Notes: generated from the letters alone by a model not told the origin. A DNA stretch of 36,627 bases from Lentisphaeria bacterium (GCA_017466125.1 JAFTUS010000157.1:1-36627); one strand, 5' to 3'; counted from the stretch's first letter, positions 25,642-32,878 are shown. Translations and numbers: made by a program.

Positions 25642-25670
25642 AAAATAACCTCAATTATCCGGAATTGCAA
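25642..25670 (-). promoter_or_regulatory. Promoter of leuCD
   Basis: On the minus strand, -35 TTGCAA (25670-25665), 17-bp spacer, -10 TATTTT (25647-25642), 40 bp before the leuC ATG. No leader peptide or attenuator is visible in the short leader. Confidence 0.5.
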
Positions 25671-25701
25671 GTTATAAAGCAGAGAATAGATGAAATCTTT
25701 T

Positions 25702-26082
25702 TCATTGTTTCTGAACGATCAGAGAAAAAAGCGGTTTTTTCAAAACCTGCGCCTGCTGCAGAATGTCTGCGATCACCGGTTCTTTACCATTCCACACAGC
25801 AAACAGCAAATCACAACGTCCGATCAGTTGGGTACCACAGGAGACATGCTCTTCTTCAGAATTATTTTCCGGGGACAGCGTTATTGTTTCAAGCCCCAGA
25901 GAAGACGCCGCGTCAGCCAGTTGCTTATTTGCCGCCTCATACGGTCCGGTAACGATCTGCCGGACTTTTCCGGAAAAACCTTTCTGCTCACAAAATTGGA
26001 TAAACTCCTCTCCTCCGGTCAGGACGAGAGCAAACAGAGCCATTTTCTCAAGAGTCTGGTCGCCAATAATTCCAAGTACCAT
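25702..26082 (-). CDS. Small Rossmann-like (SLOG/YpsA-like?) protein under a structured RNA leader
   Basis: The protein has 126 residues from the ATG at 26082. A further in-frame ATG at 26106 lies in a terminator stem and has no ribosome site. The pattern is a glycine-containing first strand (VLGIIGDQ), VLTGGEEFIQFC, IVTGPYEAANKQLADAASSLGLETITLSP, then LIGRCDLLFAVWNGKEP. The last block recalls nucleotide-binding SLOG-type proteins, but I cannot name a family. AAGGAGG lies ten bases before the ATG and falls in the loop of the terminator hairpin at 26083-26104, so expression probably depends on the RNA upstream. Confidence 0.65.
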   Translation of the reverse strand: MVLGIIGDQTLEKMALFALVLTGGEEFIQFCEQKGFSGKVRQIVTGPYEAANKQLADAASSLGLETITLSPENNSEEEHVSCGTQLIGRCDLLFAVWNGKEPVIADILQQAQVLKKPLFSLIVQKQ

Positions 26083-26104
26083 AAAAAAGGCGCCTCCTTG
26101 CGCC
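26083..26104 (-). terminator. Intrinsic terminator holding the ribosome site of the next gene
   Basis: On the minus strand, GGCGC (26104-26100), loop AAGGAG, GCGCC (26093-26089), then six T. The ATG at 26082 follows directly. The loop plus the next G is the Shine-Dalgarno sequence. Confidence 0.7.
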
Positions 26105-26201
26105 ATTTTCCGGGGGAATTACCCATAACCCTCAAAAGCAGCGAAGGGGACGCCAAAAAGGTCTCCCTTCAACATGCTTTTTCTTCATTCGGTGGGTAAT
26201 T
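26105..26201 (-). ncRNA. Structured leader RNA, candidate riboswitch or small RNA
   Basis: Three nested helices can be paired by eye: P1 AATTACCCA (26201-26193) with TGGGTAATT (26125-26117), 9 bp; P2 AAAAGCA (26181-26175) with TGCTTTT (26140-26134), 7 bp; P3 GAAGGG (26170-26165) with CCCTTC (26148-26143), 6 bp, its apical part continuing with a 2x2 mismatch. A promoter is placed so that the transcript begins at P1, and the terminator at 26083-26104 ends it. It fits no riboswitch or small-RNA class I can recall. Confidence 0.55.
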
Positions 26202-26207
26202 TTTCGG

Positions 26208-26236
26208 AAAATATGTTGAAAAGTTAAAATCTGCAA
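26208..26236 (-). promoter_or_regulatory. Promoter of the structured leader RNA
   Basis: -35 TTGCAG (26236-26231), 17-bp spacer, -10 TATTTT (26213-26208) on the minus strand. The predicted start, near 26201, is the first base of helix P1. Confidence 0.55.
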
Positions 26237-26396
26237 ATTTTATGAAATAACGAAACGGTGAAAATCTTTAATGTTATAAAACCTCCTGTTTTGTTTCTCT
26301 TTCTTAAAATATACCATGCCAAACCGCAAAAGGCAAGTTTTCCGGCGCATCAAATGAATAAAAAAACGGCTCTTTGCTCTCCAAGGTGATCAGAAT

Positions 26397-26424
26397 TTGA
26401 AAAAATACGTTTCTATGCTATATT
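26397..26424 (+). promoter_or_regulatory. Promoter of the DAACS symporter gene
   Basis: -35 TTGAAA (26397-26402), 16-bp spacer, -10 TATATT (26419-26424), 31 bp before the ATG. Between this and the divergent RNA promoter (26237-26396) no gene is seen. Confidence 0.6.
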
Positions 26425-26455
26425 TATTGGAACGCAAAACTACAAAGGAGTTTCC

Positions 26456-27685
26456 ATGGAAGAAAAAATCAAAAACGGATTCAACGGCAAACAGTTTGCC
26501 GTCTGGATGGGGGCACTGGTCATCGGCAGTATTCTGGGGTGGCTGGGGATCAAATGGGTCAACGAACTCTGCAATTTCGTTGCGGCGATCTACACCCGGT
26601 TGTTTCAATATGTGGCAGTGCCGACGATCGCACTTGCCATTACAACAACGCTGGCGCAGCTGGGTGCAAAGAAAAATACCGGACGGATTTTCATGCACAC
26701 CATCACTTATACACTGCTTACGACAGTGGCGGCCTCCATTGTCGGCGCGCTGCTCTTCAAGTGGATCGCCCCGGGCAATCTGCCGGCGGAACTGATCCGT
26801 CAGGGACAGGCGAGCGTTCCGCAGAATTTGGGAAAAATCTCTTATTATGACCACATTCTTTCCGTCATCCCCAACAACGTACTGACGCCGATCTCTTCGG
26901 GGAACGTGTTGAGTATTCTGCTGGTATCTGCGGCGATCGGGCTTGCGCTGGCGTTCATGAAAAATTCAGAAAACATCCAAGTTCTGCTCAAAGGCATCCT
27001 CGGACTTCAGGAACTGCTCTTTGCGCTTATCAAGGCACTGGTCTGGACGCTGCCGCTGGGCATCATCGCCTTTGCCGCCCAACTGTCCGCCCAGGTTTCT
27101 GCGGGTGTCATAGTTGGCTCACTGGGGAAATATACGGCGGTGGTGCTGGGAGGAAACTTTTTGCAGTTTTTCATCATTCTGCCGCTCTTTCTGCTGACGG
27201 CGAAAATCAATCCGCTGAAAGTATTCCGCAATATGCTTCCGGCGGTACTGATGGCACTTTTCACCAAGAGTTCGGCGGCGACGCTTCCGGTCACGGTAGC
27301 ATCTGCTGAAAACAACATGAAAGCCAAGCCGGAAGTGGCCCGTTTCATTTTGCCGGTCTGCTGTACGATCAACATGAACGGCTGTGCGGCATTTATTCTT
27401 GTGACCTCACTTTTCGTGCTGCAAAACGGCGGAGTTGAGTTAAGTTTCACGACTATTCTGCTTTGGATTTTGATTTCTGTTGTTTCGGCGGTCGGCAATG
27501 CGGGAGTACCTATGGGGTGTTACTTCCTCACGCTCTCGCTGATGGCGGGGACGGGTGCGCCGATCGGAATTCTCGGGATCATTCTGCCGATCTACACAAT
27601 CATCGACATGATCGAAACGGCGGTCAACGTCTGGTCCGACTCCTGTGTCTGTGCCATTGTGGACAAGAAACTCTCCGCAGAATAA
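26456..27685 (+). CDS. Dicarboxylate/amino-acid:cation symporter (DAACS/SDF family)
   Basis: The protein has 409 residues and about 8 membrane segments plus two re-entrant loops. Hairpin and TM7 blocks include ALFTKSSAATLPVT (the Ser-rich loop), CCTINMNGCAAF (the NMxG cation site) and GVPMGCYF. The late DMIETAVNVWSD block holds the substrate-binding Asp and Asn region. The family imports glutamate, aspartate, serine/threonine or C4-dicarboxylates with sodium or protons. The exact substrate is not clear. AAAGGAG before the ATG and a promoter at 26397 support the start. It stands alone; the next gene is an unrelated four-helix-bundle gene in an accessory region. Confidence 0.92.
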   Translation: MEEKIKNGFNGKQFAVWMGALVIGSILGWLGIKWVNELCNFVAAIYTRLFQYVAVPTIALAITTTLAQLGAKKNTGRIFMHTITYTLLTTVAASIVGALLFKWIAPGNLPAELIRQGQASVPQNLGKISYYDHILSVIPNNVLTPISSGNVLSILLVSAAIGLALAFMKNSENIQVLLKGILGLQELLFALIKALVWTLPLGIIAFAAQLSAQVSAGVIVGSLGKYTAVVLGGNFLQFFIILPLFLLTAKINPLKVFRNMLPAVLMALFTKSSAATLPVTVASAENNMKAKPEVARFILPVCCTINMNGCAAFILVTSLFVLQNGGVELSFTTILLWILISVVSAVGNAGVPMGCYFLTLSLMAGTGAPIGILGIILPIYTIIDMIETAVNVWSDSCVCAIVDKKLSAE

Positions 27686-27692
27686 ACGTTGT

Positions 27693-27701
27693 GTAAACTT
27701 A
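27693..27701. repeat. 9-bp direct repeat, left flank of the four-helix-bundle gene
   Basis: GTAAACTTA, shortly followed by AATTG. The same 9 bases are at 28366-28374, just past the gene, again followed by AATTG after a few bases. The pair brackets the gene and its repeats. Confidence 0.4.
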
Positions 27702-27706
27702 TAATT

Positions 27707-27757
27707 GCGGACACTCAAAACGGACAAAAGAACGGACAACAACGGACGTATACTGAC
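27707..27757. repeat. Short-motif array A-left (ACGGAC)
   Basis: GCGGAC at 27707, ACGGAC at 27720, 27732 and 27742, then ACTGAC at 27752. Spacing is 13, 12, 10 and 10 bp. It ends at the start codon of the four-helix-bundle gene. The inverted partner is at 28171-28206. Confidence 0.75.
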
Positions 27758-28369
27758 ATGAAAGACAATGGACAACTTTTATTTCAAAGCGGGGGTTTCA
27801 GAAAACTGAAATCTTTTCAACTGGCACAGCTCTGCTTTGATATTACAGTAAGGTTTGTTGAACTGTACATTCCCAAAAATTCCAGAACTGTTGACCAAAT
27901 GGTACAGGCGGCAAGATCAGGCGTTCAGAATATCGCGGAAGGTTCAGTCGCTTCGGCAACCAGTAAACGCACAGAATTAAAGTTGACCAATGTTGCACGC
28001 GCCTCTCTTGAAGAACTGCGTCTGGATTATGAAGATTATCTGCGTCAGCACGCCATAACAGTTTGGAGCAAAGAACATCCGCTTGCTCAGGAATTTATCC
28101 GCCGCCGCATAAGTTCAATGAAAGATTTCAGAGAATTTATCCAATGGACAAAACTTCAGAATTCTGTCATGTCCGTAAATGTCGGTAAATGTCCGTTACA
28201 GTCCGTTATAGTTGCCAATGCTGTATTGTTGCTGCTTAATGTTGCCTGTCATTTGCTTGACCGCCAACTTGTCCGGCTTGCTGCCGATTTTGAAAACGAA
28301 GGAGGCTTTTCGGAACGGATGTATCAGCAACGACTGCAAAAAAGAAAAAATAAAAATGGCATAGCGTAA
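27758..28369 (+). CDS. Four helix bundle (S23/IVP-like) protein with C-terminal suffix domain
   Basis: The protein has 203 residues from the ATG at 27758, which fits the family better than an in-frame upstream start at 27689. The four-helix bundle has the signature MVQAARSGVQNIAEGS, then ELKLTNVARASLEELRLDYEDYL. A suffix domain (ANAVLLLLNVACHLLDRQL, ENEGGFSERMYQQRL) ends the protein. The family is known from 23S rRNA intervening sequences and is related to the accessory protein of diversity-generating retroelements. Cell function is unknown. The linker between the two domains (NSVMSVNVGKCPLQSV) is encoded by a DNA array of GTCCGT every 10 bp, which is out of step with codons. Its paralogue is at 35174-35740. 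Confidence 0.85.
   Translation: MKDNGQLLFQSGGFRKLKSFQLAQLCFDITVRFVELYIPKNSRTVDQMVQAARSGVQNIAEGSVASATSKRTELKLTNVARASLEELRLDYEDYLRQHAITVWSKEHPLAQEFIRRRISSMKDFREFIQWTKLQNSVMSVNVGKCPLQSVIVANAVLLLLNVACHLLDRQLVRLAADFENEGGFSERMYQQRLQKRKNKNGIA
28171..28206. repeat. Short-motif array A-right (GTCCGT, 10-bp period)
   Basis: GTCCGT at 28171, GTCGGT at 28181, GTCCGT at 28191 and 28201: four copies at exactly 10 bp inside the coding region. They are the inverse complement of array A-left. Confidence 0.8.
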
Positions 28370-28374
28370 ACTTA
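28366..28374. repeat. 9-bp direct repeat, right flank of the four-helix-bundle gene
   Basis: GTAAACTTA again, overlapping the stop codon of the four-helix-bundle gene. See 27693-27701. Confidence 0.4.
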
Positions 28375-28395
28375 CAAGGGTAATTGTGAAAAAAT

Positions 28396-28761
28396 ATGGA
28401 AATCTTATTTTCAAACGGTACAGATAAGCTGCAGATCACGCTTCCTGATAGAACGCTTGCTGCGGAAGAATGGTTTACAGCTCCCCTGGCATTGCAGGTC
28501 GGAGGTTTGAAATTTTATATTTCCAATGACTTTCAAAAAGAAGATTTTGATTTTATTTTTGAAAATCTGCAAAAATTACTTTCTGATGGAATTCCGGTTG
28601 AGTTTTCTCAAATTGAAGATGTTTTAGCGTTTACAATCACTCCGGAAGATGCACTGGGGCATTACCGCATTTCAATCGAAATCAAGACTCCGGAAACCTT
28701 TGTCAAGACCTTTTTCATAATGAGTTATTCCGACATTGAACGGATGCTTCCCCGGAGGTAA
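28396..28761 (+). CDS. Hypothetical protein, WapI-like immunity pattern
   Basis: The protein has 121 residues, is acidic and soluble, with no signal peptide. The order of a beta-rich start (MEILFSNGTDKLQITL), a central LQVGGLKFYI, a helix (FDFIFENLQKLLSDG) and a late GHYRISIEI strand recalls WapI-type immunity proteins of polymorphic toxin systems. That is a resemblance only, and I am not sure of it. The ribosome site is weak. The stop codon region carries the GGAGG of the next gene (5-bp gap), so the two are co-translated. No partner toxin was seen. Confidence 0.6.
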   Translation: MEILFSNGTDKLQITLPDRTLAAEEWFTAPLALQVGGLKFYISNDFQKEDFDFIFENLQKLLSDGIPVEFSQIEDVLAFTITPEDALGHYRISIEIKTPETFVKTFFIMSYSDIERMLPRR

Positions 28762-28766
28762 CAACA

Positions 28767-29261
28767 ATGGATAAAGATAGACTTGACTTACTGAAAGAAA
28801 CGGAAGGCTATATTCCTCCGGTTTGTCCATTGACCGGCGAGGAGCGAAAAAACTTTTATTTGCGGCTTTCTGCCGTGACGAATGTTTCAGAAGAACAATT
28901 TTTATCCGGAAAACTTTTTCAAACTCTTTTGTATCAGAAAGATATTTTACCCGTAATGTATCTGAATGAAAATACGGAAAATACAGCATTAAAGATTTTT
29001 CTGCAAGAATACAATCTTCACGATGAATTTGTGTATTTACATTCCGTCTGGGATACAGAAGATATTGATAAAATTGCGACTTCCGAACTGGCAGACAAAT
29101 TTTCATACTACTGGTACCCGTCAGCGGATGACCTACTGATCATATCGCCAAGTTTTGAATGGATTATTGGCGTTCGCCACGACGGAGCATTATTTTTTTA
29201 TACTGACACAAAAGTTGAAAGAAATAAAAGCAAAGGCAAGGTGAATAATGAACTTTTTTGA
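28767..29261 (+). CDS. Hypothetical acidic protein
   Basis: The protein has 164 residues with no signal peptide or membrane segment. I do not recognise it. It has a helical N-half (LSAVTNVSEEQFLSGKLF) and a C-half with aromatic strands (FSYYWYPSADDLLIISPSFEWIIGVRHDGALFFY), a shape often seen in small immunity-type proteins. A strong GGAGG seven bases before the ATG overlaps the end of the previous gene, suggesting a two-gene unit. Base composition is AT-rich like its neighbours. Confidence 0.6.
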   Translation: MDKDRLDLLKETEGYIPPVCPLTGEERKNFYLRLSAVTNVSEEQFLSGKLFQTLLYQKDILPVMYLNENTENTALKIFLQEYNLHDEFVYLHSVWDTEDIDKIATSELADKFSYYWYPSADDLLIISPSFEWIIGVRHDGALFFYTDTKVERNKSKGKVNNELF

Positions 29262-29303
29262 TTTACTCCTGCCGGAATTTTTAGGGAGTTTTTGAGTTAT
29301 CTC

Positions 29304-29331
29304 TTGATTTTTGACGGAGTAATGCTATATT
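29304..29331 (+). promoter_or_regulatory. Promoter of the Fic gene
   Basis: -35 TTGATT (29304-29309), 16-bp spacer, -10 TATATT (29326-29331), followed by a GGGAG ribosome site and the ATG at 29351. Confidence 0.55.
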
Positions 29332-29350
29332 AGAGAACAGGGAGATTACG

Positions 29351-30310
29351 ATGGACAATAAACCGATTTTTTCTGTTTCTGCACAAGCAATTTCAATGGT
29401 CGCTGAAATTTCTGCTTTGCTTGAACACCACAATATTGCACAACAGAAAACGGATTCTCTGAAATTACGCAAAATCAACCAAATCAAGACAATTCAATCC
29501 TCTTTGGCTATCGAGGGTAATTCTCTTTCAGAAAAACAAGTTACTGATATTCTCAATGGTAAAAAAGTAGTTGCCCCGTTGCGTGAAATCCAAGAGGCGA
29601 AAAATGCCATTGCCGCTTACGCTCTCTTTGCTGAACTGTCCCCCTACTCTATTTCCGACTTACTGAAAGTTCATAACGTAATGATGTCCGCATTGATCGA
29701 TGCCCCCGGCAAATTCCGCAACGGCGGCGTAGGAGTTTTTGATGGCAAAAAAGCCCTGCACATTGCTCCTCCGGCAAATCGTGTCCCGATACTGATCAAC
29801 GATTTGTTTCAATGGCTGAAAAGAGCCCCGGATCATCTGCTGATCAAAAGTTGTGTATTCCATTATGAATTTGAATATATTCATCCCTTTTCCGATGGCA
29901 ACGGCAGATTGGGGCGGATGTGGCAATCGTTGATTTTAACAGAACTTCATCCGTTATTTCAATTTTTACCGATTGAAACAATGGTACACAACAATCAACA
30001 GAAATACTACCAGTCAATCAACGCAAGTACAGATGCCAATGATTGCGGAATTTTTATTGATTTCATGTTGGGAGAAATTTTACTCACGTTGAAAAACCAC
30101 ACTGTTGGCGGAGTAAACGGCGGAGTAAATGGCGGAGTAAACCGAATACTGGAATTGCTCATCAGCACCCCCGGTTTGCGTGCCAATGCGATTGCGGAAA
30201 AGTTGAATATTCCTTTACGTACTTTGCAGAGAGAGTTAAGTCAACTCAAATCCAGCGATAAAATAGAATTCCGGGGGGCCCCGAAAAACGGCGGTTACTT
30301 CGTTAAATGA
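29351..30310 (+). CDS. Fic-domain protein with inhibitory helix and C-terminal winged helix
   Basis: The protein has 319 residues. The Fic catalytic motif HPFSDGNGRLGR starts at His178, complete with the His and the Asp needed for AMP transfer. The N-terminal inhibitory motif SLAIEG has Glu55 (class II Fic, self-inhibited). After the Fic domain a hinge GGVNGGVNGGVN (253-264) comes from three 12-bp DNA repeats, then a winged-helix domain (LRANAIAEKLNIPLRTLQRELSQLKS). Family members add AMP to a target protein, and those with winged helices may also repress their own gene. It stands alone with its own promoter and no separate antitoxin. Confidence 0.92.
   Translation: MDNKPIFSVSAQAISMVAEISALLEHHNIAQQKTDSLKLRKINQIKTIQSSLAIEGNSLSEKQVTDILNGKKVVAPLREIQEAKNAIAAYALFAELSPYSISDLLKVHNVMMSALIDAPGKFRNGGVGVFDGKKALHIAPPANRVPILINDLFQWLKRAPDHLLIKSCVFHYEFEYIHPFSDGNGRLGRMWQSLILTELHPLFQFLPIETMVHNNQQKYYQSINASTDANDCGIFIDFMLGEILLTLKNHTVGGVNGGVNGGVNRILELLISTPGLRANAIAEKLNIPLRTLQRELSQLKSSDKIEFRGAPKNGGYFVK
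30107..30142 (+). repeat. Three in-frame 12-bp repeats in the Fic hinge
   Basis: GGCGGAGTAAAC, GGCGGAGTAAAT, GGCGGAGTAAAC: three adjacent units encoding GGVN each. Loss or gain of one unit keeps the frame and changes only hinge length. Confidence 0.9.
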
Positions 30311-30377
30311 TTTTTATGGGGAAGTCAGAAATAAAAATACATTCCATCGCACCGGAATTTTGAGGAACAGTTGAATT

Positions 30378-30557
30378 ATGCTTACCGTTATAATCAGAAT
30401 TACAGCAATCGTTTTGATAGCCGTCTGCTGGATTTCCGCTTTTATATTGTTCCGCAAAAAACCGGGTGACGCCGTGCTGTCGGGCTTCGGTTGTACTGTC
30501 TTGATCGCATTCATCGCCGAACATATCAATAACTATTTTGTCCGGAGGAAAAAATGA
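30378..30557 (+). CDS. Small membrane protein (59 residues)
   Basis: The ORF encodes MLTVIIRITAIVLIAVCW, a charged turn FRKKPGD, a second hydrophobic segment (AVLSGFGCTVLIAFIAEHI) and a basic end YFVRRKK, so two membrane helices. GAGGA lies upstream. Its stop overlaps the ATG of the lipoprotein gene by four bases (ATGA), and it carries that gene's GGAGG, which argues that it is real and translationally coupled. Function unknown. Confidence 0.6.
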   Translation: MLTVIIRITAIVLIAVCWISAFILFRKKPGDAVLSGFGCTVLIAFIAEHINNYFVRRKK

Positions 30558-31099
30558 AATTTAATTTTATTTTCTACACCATTGGATTGATGCTGCTGCC
30601 ATTTTTTTGCGGATGTGATACGCCGGAAGCTCTGAATGCGCCTGCTATTCACCGGACGGATTTTCTTGTCAAAAAGGTATTCAACGGCGAAAAAATCACC
30701 AGAACAGAAGGCTCTTTCATCTGGGGAACAGAACTTGAAGATACCTTGACTCCAAAGAATGAAAAATATTCAGCAGTAGGCGAAAAGGTTTCAGCTGCGA
30801 TAGCACCGATTTTCAAGCAAGACAACGTCAGCGGATTTCTGATAGAATCTTATCTTGCCGACTCCTGCCATGCAGTAAAATATGACAAAAACAAAAAGAT
30901 TACGATGGATAATCCGGTCGGAGACAAATCAGTGTTTGTAAAAATACGATTCACTCCCCCCGGAAAAAAGGGCAGAAAGAGTTATACCCTTGCCATTCCG
31001 GTTGATACTTGGGAAACACTTATGATTACCGCAGCCACCTTGAATGGCGAATTGATCATACCTCAGCATTTTTTTGACCAAAGGAAAAGCACAAGGTGA
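30554..31099 (+). CDS. Hypothetical lipoprotein
   Basis: The protein has 181 residues. Its signal peptide ends in the lipobox FFCGC with acylated Cys21. The mature part is basic, with a late strand-rich section (KSVFVKIRFTPPGKKGRKSYTLAIP). I recognise no family. GGAGG five bases before the ATG gives a good start, and the ATGA overlap couples it to the small membrane protein upstream. It probably sits in the outer or inner membrane facing the periplasm. Another gene follows after 49 bp. Confidence 0.65.
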   Translation: MKFNFIFYTIGLMLLPFFCGCDTPEALNAPAIHRTDFLVKKVFNGEKITRTEGSFIWGTELEDTLTPKNEKYSAVGEKVSAAIAPIFKQDNVSGFLIESYLADSCHAVKYDKNKKITMDNPVGDKSVFVKIRFTPPGKKGRKSYTLAIPVDTWETLMITAATLNGELIIPQHFFDQRKSTR

Positions 31100-31148
31100 T
31101 ATATGACGGCTTTCAGGAAATATTTCGGTAAAACAGGAGATTAAATCT

Positions 31149-31790
31149 ATGAAATATTATTTTACAGAACAACTGAATAGCGAACTTCTTGAACTTTTTT
31201 TGATAGAATCACTTGAATACTGCGACAAGTTTTCATTGATCTGGCGGGAGGATCTTTCAGACGATTATTGCGCTGGCGAAAAAGATGAATTATTGGAACA
31301 ACTTTCTACATTCATAGTGGCGCAGATAAAAGTGCAAGAGTGGCCTGGCACCAAAATATTAAATTCCTGGGCGACAATGTACACTTTTCATCTTACTCAG
31401 CAATCCATATTTGTATTATTGAAATTTTTAAAATCACTTTTTCAATGCCATTGTTTTGAAGACTTTGTTTTGTACCACAAGAGCGGTTTGCCATTTCTGA
31501 CCACAATTTTTCATGAAGAAATCGCCTTTTTAGATATTGATGAAACAACGATTAAACAAATCTTTAAGCAAATTCCAATCCTGCAAGAACTGTTGATTGA
31601 GCAAGAAAAATGCAAACAGAGATACGCAGTTTCTGTGAAATGCGACAACAATACAACGTATTTACCGCCTGTAAAAATTATAAAAATTTTTGATTCAGAA
31701 ACACATGCAGAAATGTTTGTGGAAAGAATGTCATCCTGTGGATATTCAGAAGATGACTTTGTAATTTTACCATTTATTGATAGGCTTTAA
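31149..31790 (+). CDS. Hypothetical soluble protein, possible immunity-type
   Basis: The protein has 213 residues and no signal peptide. The stretch FSLIWREDLSDDY, then VQEWPGTKILNSWATMYTFHLTQQS and a late GLPFLTTIFHEEIAFLD resembles a family of small bacterial proteins of unknown role that I associate with toxin immunity, but I cannot name it. The C-terminal 60 residues (YAVSVKCDNNTTYLPPV onward) look like a separate small domain. AGGAGA lies eight bases before the ATG. The next lipoprotein starts 2 bp after the stop, so they form a unit. Confidence 0.6.
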   Translation: MKYYFTEQLNSELLELFLIESLEYCDKFSLIWREDLSDDYCAGEKDELLEQLSTFIVAQIKVQEWPGTKILNSWATMYTFHLTQQSIFVLLKFLKSLFQCHCFEDFVLYHKSGLPFLTTIFHEEIAFLDIDETTIKQIFKQIPILQELLIEQEKCKQRYAVSVKCDNNTTYLPPVKIIKIFDSETHAEMFVERMSSCGYSEDDFVILPFIDRL

Positions 31791-31792
31791 CA

Positions 31793-32395
31793 ATGAAAAA
31801 GAAAAAACTGTTTTTGCTTCTCGGATGCTGTTGTATCTTATCCGGTTGTGCTGCTGATTTGACATTTAAGGAAAAATGTACTGCGGTTTACAAATGGTTT
31901 ACTGCTCTTCATAAAGACAATGAGTATATATTTACCTTGCGTAATGTGAAAGACAAAAAAGCACTGCGTGAAATAATATTTGATTTTTGCAGTACAAATG
32001 ACTTTGAATTTATTATTGAAAAAGAAGAACATTTCAGCGAGGATCACGAAAAACGTTTGGATAAAGCGTTTTTACTGACGCAACCCCAAATTAAAGTTTT
32101 TATATTTCATCACAAAACACTTGATGCCGCTTTGTTTTATATACCCGAAAAAAATCAGGTTGAAATTGCTGAAAATGCCCATGAATCACATGTGAAGGAA
32201 AAGAAAAATTTTTCTGCTCTGCTTAATAAGTTTTGTGAGATTTTAGCCCAAAACAAAATCGACTACCGGCTTGAACACTTTGAATGGAGCAGAGGAATTG
32301 AGCAAAAATCAAATGTCAAAACTACTGTTTTTAGGTATTCTAATCCAGAATCTGCAAAAAAACACGCTTCAAAATATATCTTACTGAAGCCGTGA
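31793..32395 (+). CDS. Hypothetical lipoprotein
   Basis: The protein has 200 residues. A Lys-rich n-region and a Cys-rich signal peptide end in LSGC (Cys19). The mature part is helical and highly charged (FTALHKDNEYIFTLRNVKDKKALREII), ending SAKKHASKYILLKP. No family recognised. It directly follows the soluble protein gene (2-bp gap), and another lipoprotein gene starts 15 bp downstream. Confidence 0.65.
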   Translation: MKKKKLFLLLGCCCILSGCAADLTFKEKCTAVYKWFTALHKDNEYIFTLRNVKDKKALREIIFDFCSTNDFEFIIEKEEHFSEDHEKRLDKAFLLTQPQIKVFIFHHKTLDAALFYIPEKNQVEIAENAHESHVKEKKNFSALLNKFCEILAQNKIDYRLEHFEWSRGIEQKSNVKTTVFRYSNPESAKKHASKYILLKP

Positions 32396-32410
32396 AAGGA
32401 AATACACCCT

Positions 32411-32878
32411 ATGAAAAAGCAAACCTTTGAAATATTGCCTCTGAAAATCATAATATTGTTATCTGTCGTTGTATTGGTATGTTCGTGCAATGATTCCCGA
32501 TCTGTAACGTCTATTGACTCCATACAAAATCAGCTGCAAGAGGCAATGCAAATCGGAAAAATAGAATATGAGGTCAAAATACCGGCAGCACCGCAAACAA
32601 AAATCATATACTTTTATCCATATACAGATTTTGAAAATACTCTACTTGAAAATTCTGCCCGGGAAGAATTGAAAACAATTGCTTTTTCCATAGAAAAACC
32701 TTTATTGGCGGTTATTGATACCGGTAAGGTTGTGAAATATGGTAAAGCTCTGCATTTTTTGAAGCCTGCCGGGACAATGCCGATGATTTGGACGGCACAA
32801 AACGGATTTATAACCATCAAAATCCGGAAAAATATTGATGGATCGTACAATTTAATCAGAGATAAACAGTTAATATGA
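32411..32878 (+). CDS. Hypothetical lipoprotein
   Basis: The protein has 155 residues. A hydrophobic segment (12-25) ends in LVCSC, a plausible lipobox with Cys26. The mature part holds a strand-rich domain (TKIIYFYPYTDFENTLL, LLAVIDTGKVVKYGKALHFLKP). No family recognised. The stop overlaps the next ATG by four bases (ATGA), giving translational coupling to the secreted protein downstream. Confidence 0.6.
   Translation: MKKQTFEILPLKIIILLSVVVLVCSCNDSRSVTSIDSIQNQLQEAMQIGKIEYEVKIPAAPQTKIIYFYPYTDFENTLLENSAREELKTIAFSIEKPLLAVIDTGKVVKYGKALHFLKPAGTMPMIWTAQNGFITIKIRKNIDGSYNLIRDKQLI

Noticed and set aside
25602..25701. Leucine attenuator or T-box before leuC
   Set aside because: The leader is only about 35 bases from the predicted start of transcription, with no leucine codon run, no terminator and no T-box sequence.
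27707..28206. CRISPR array or diversity-generating retroelement
   Set aside because: The repeats are 6 bp on a 10-bp period, far too short for CRISPR. No reverse transcriptase and no template/variable repeat pair was seen, although the four-helix-bundle family is related to the DGR accessory protein.
31103..31144. 13-codon ORF between two genes, with a ribosome-like AAGG before it
   Set aside because: It is too short to support. It mainly contains the ribosome site of the next gene and could be a chance frame.
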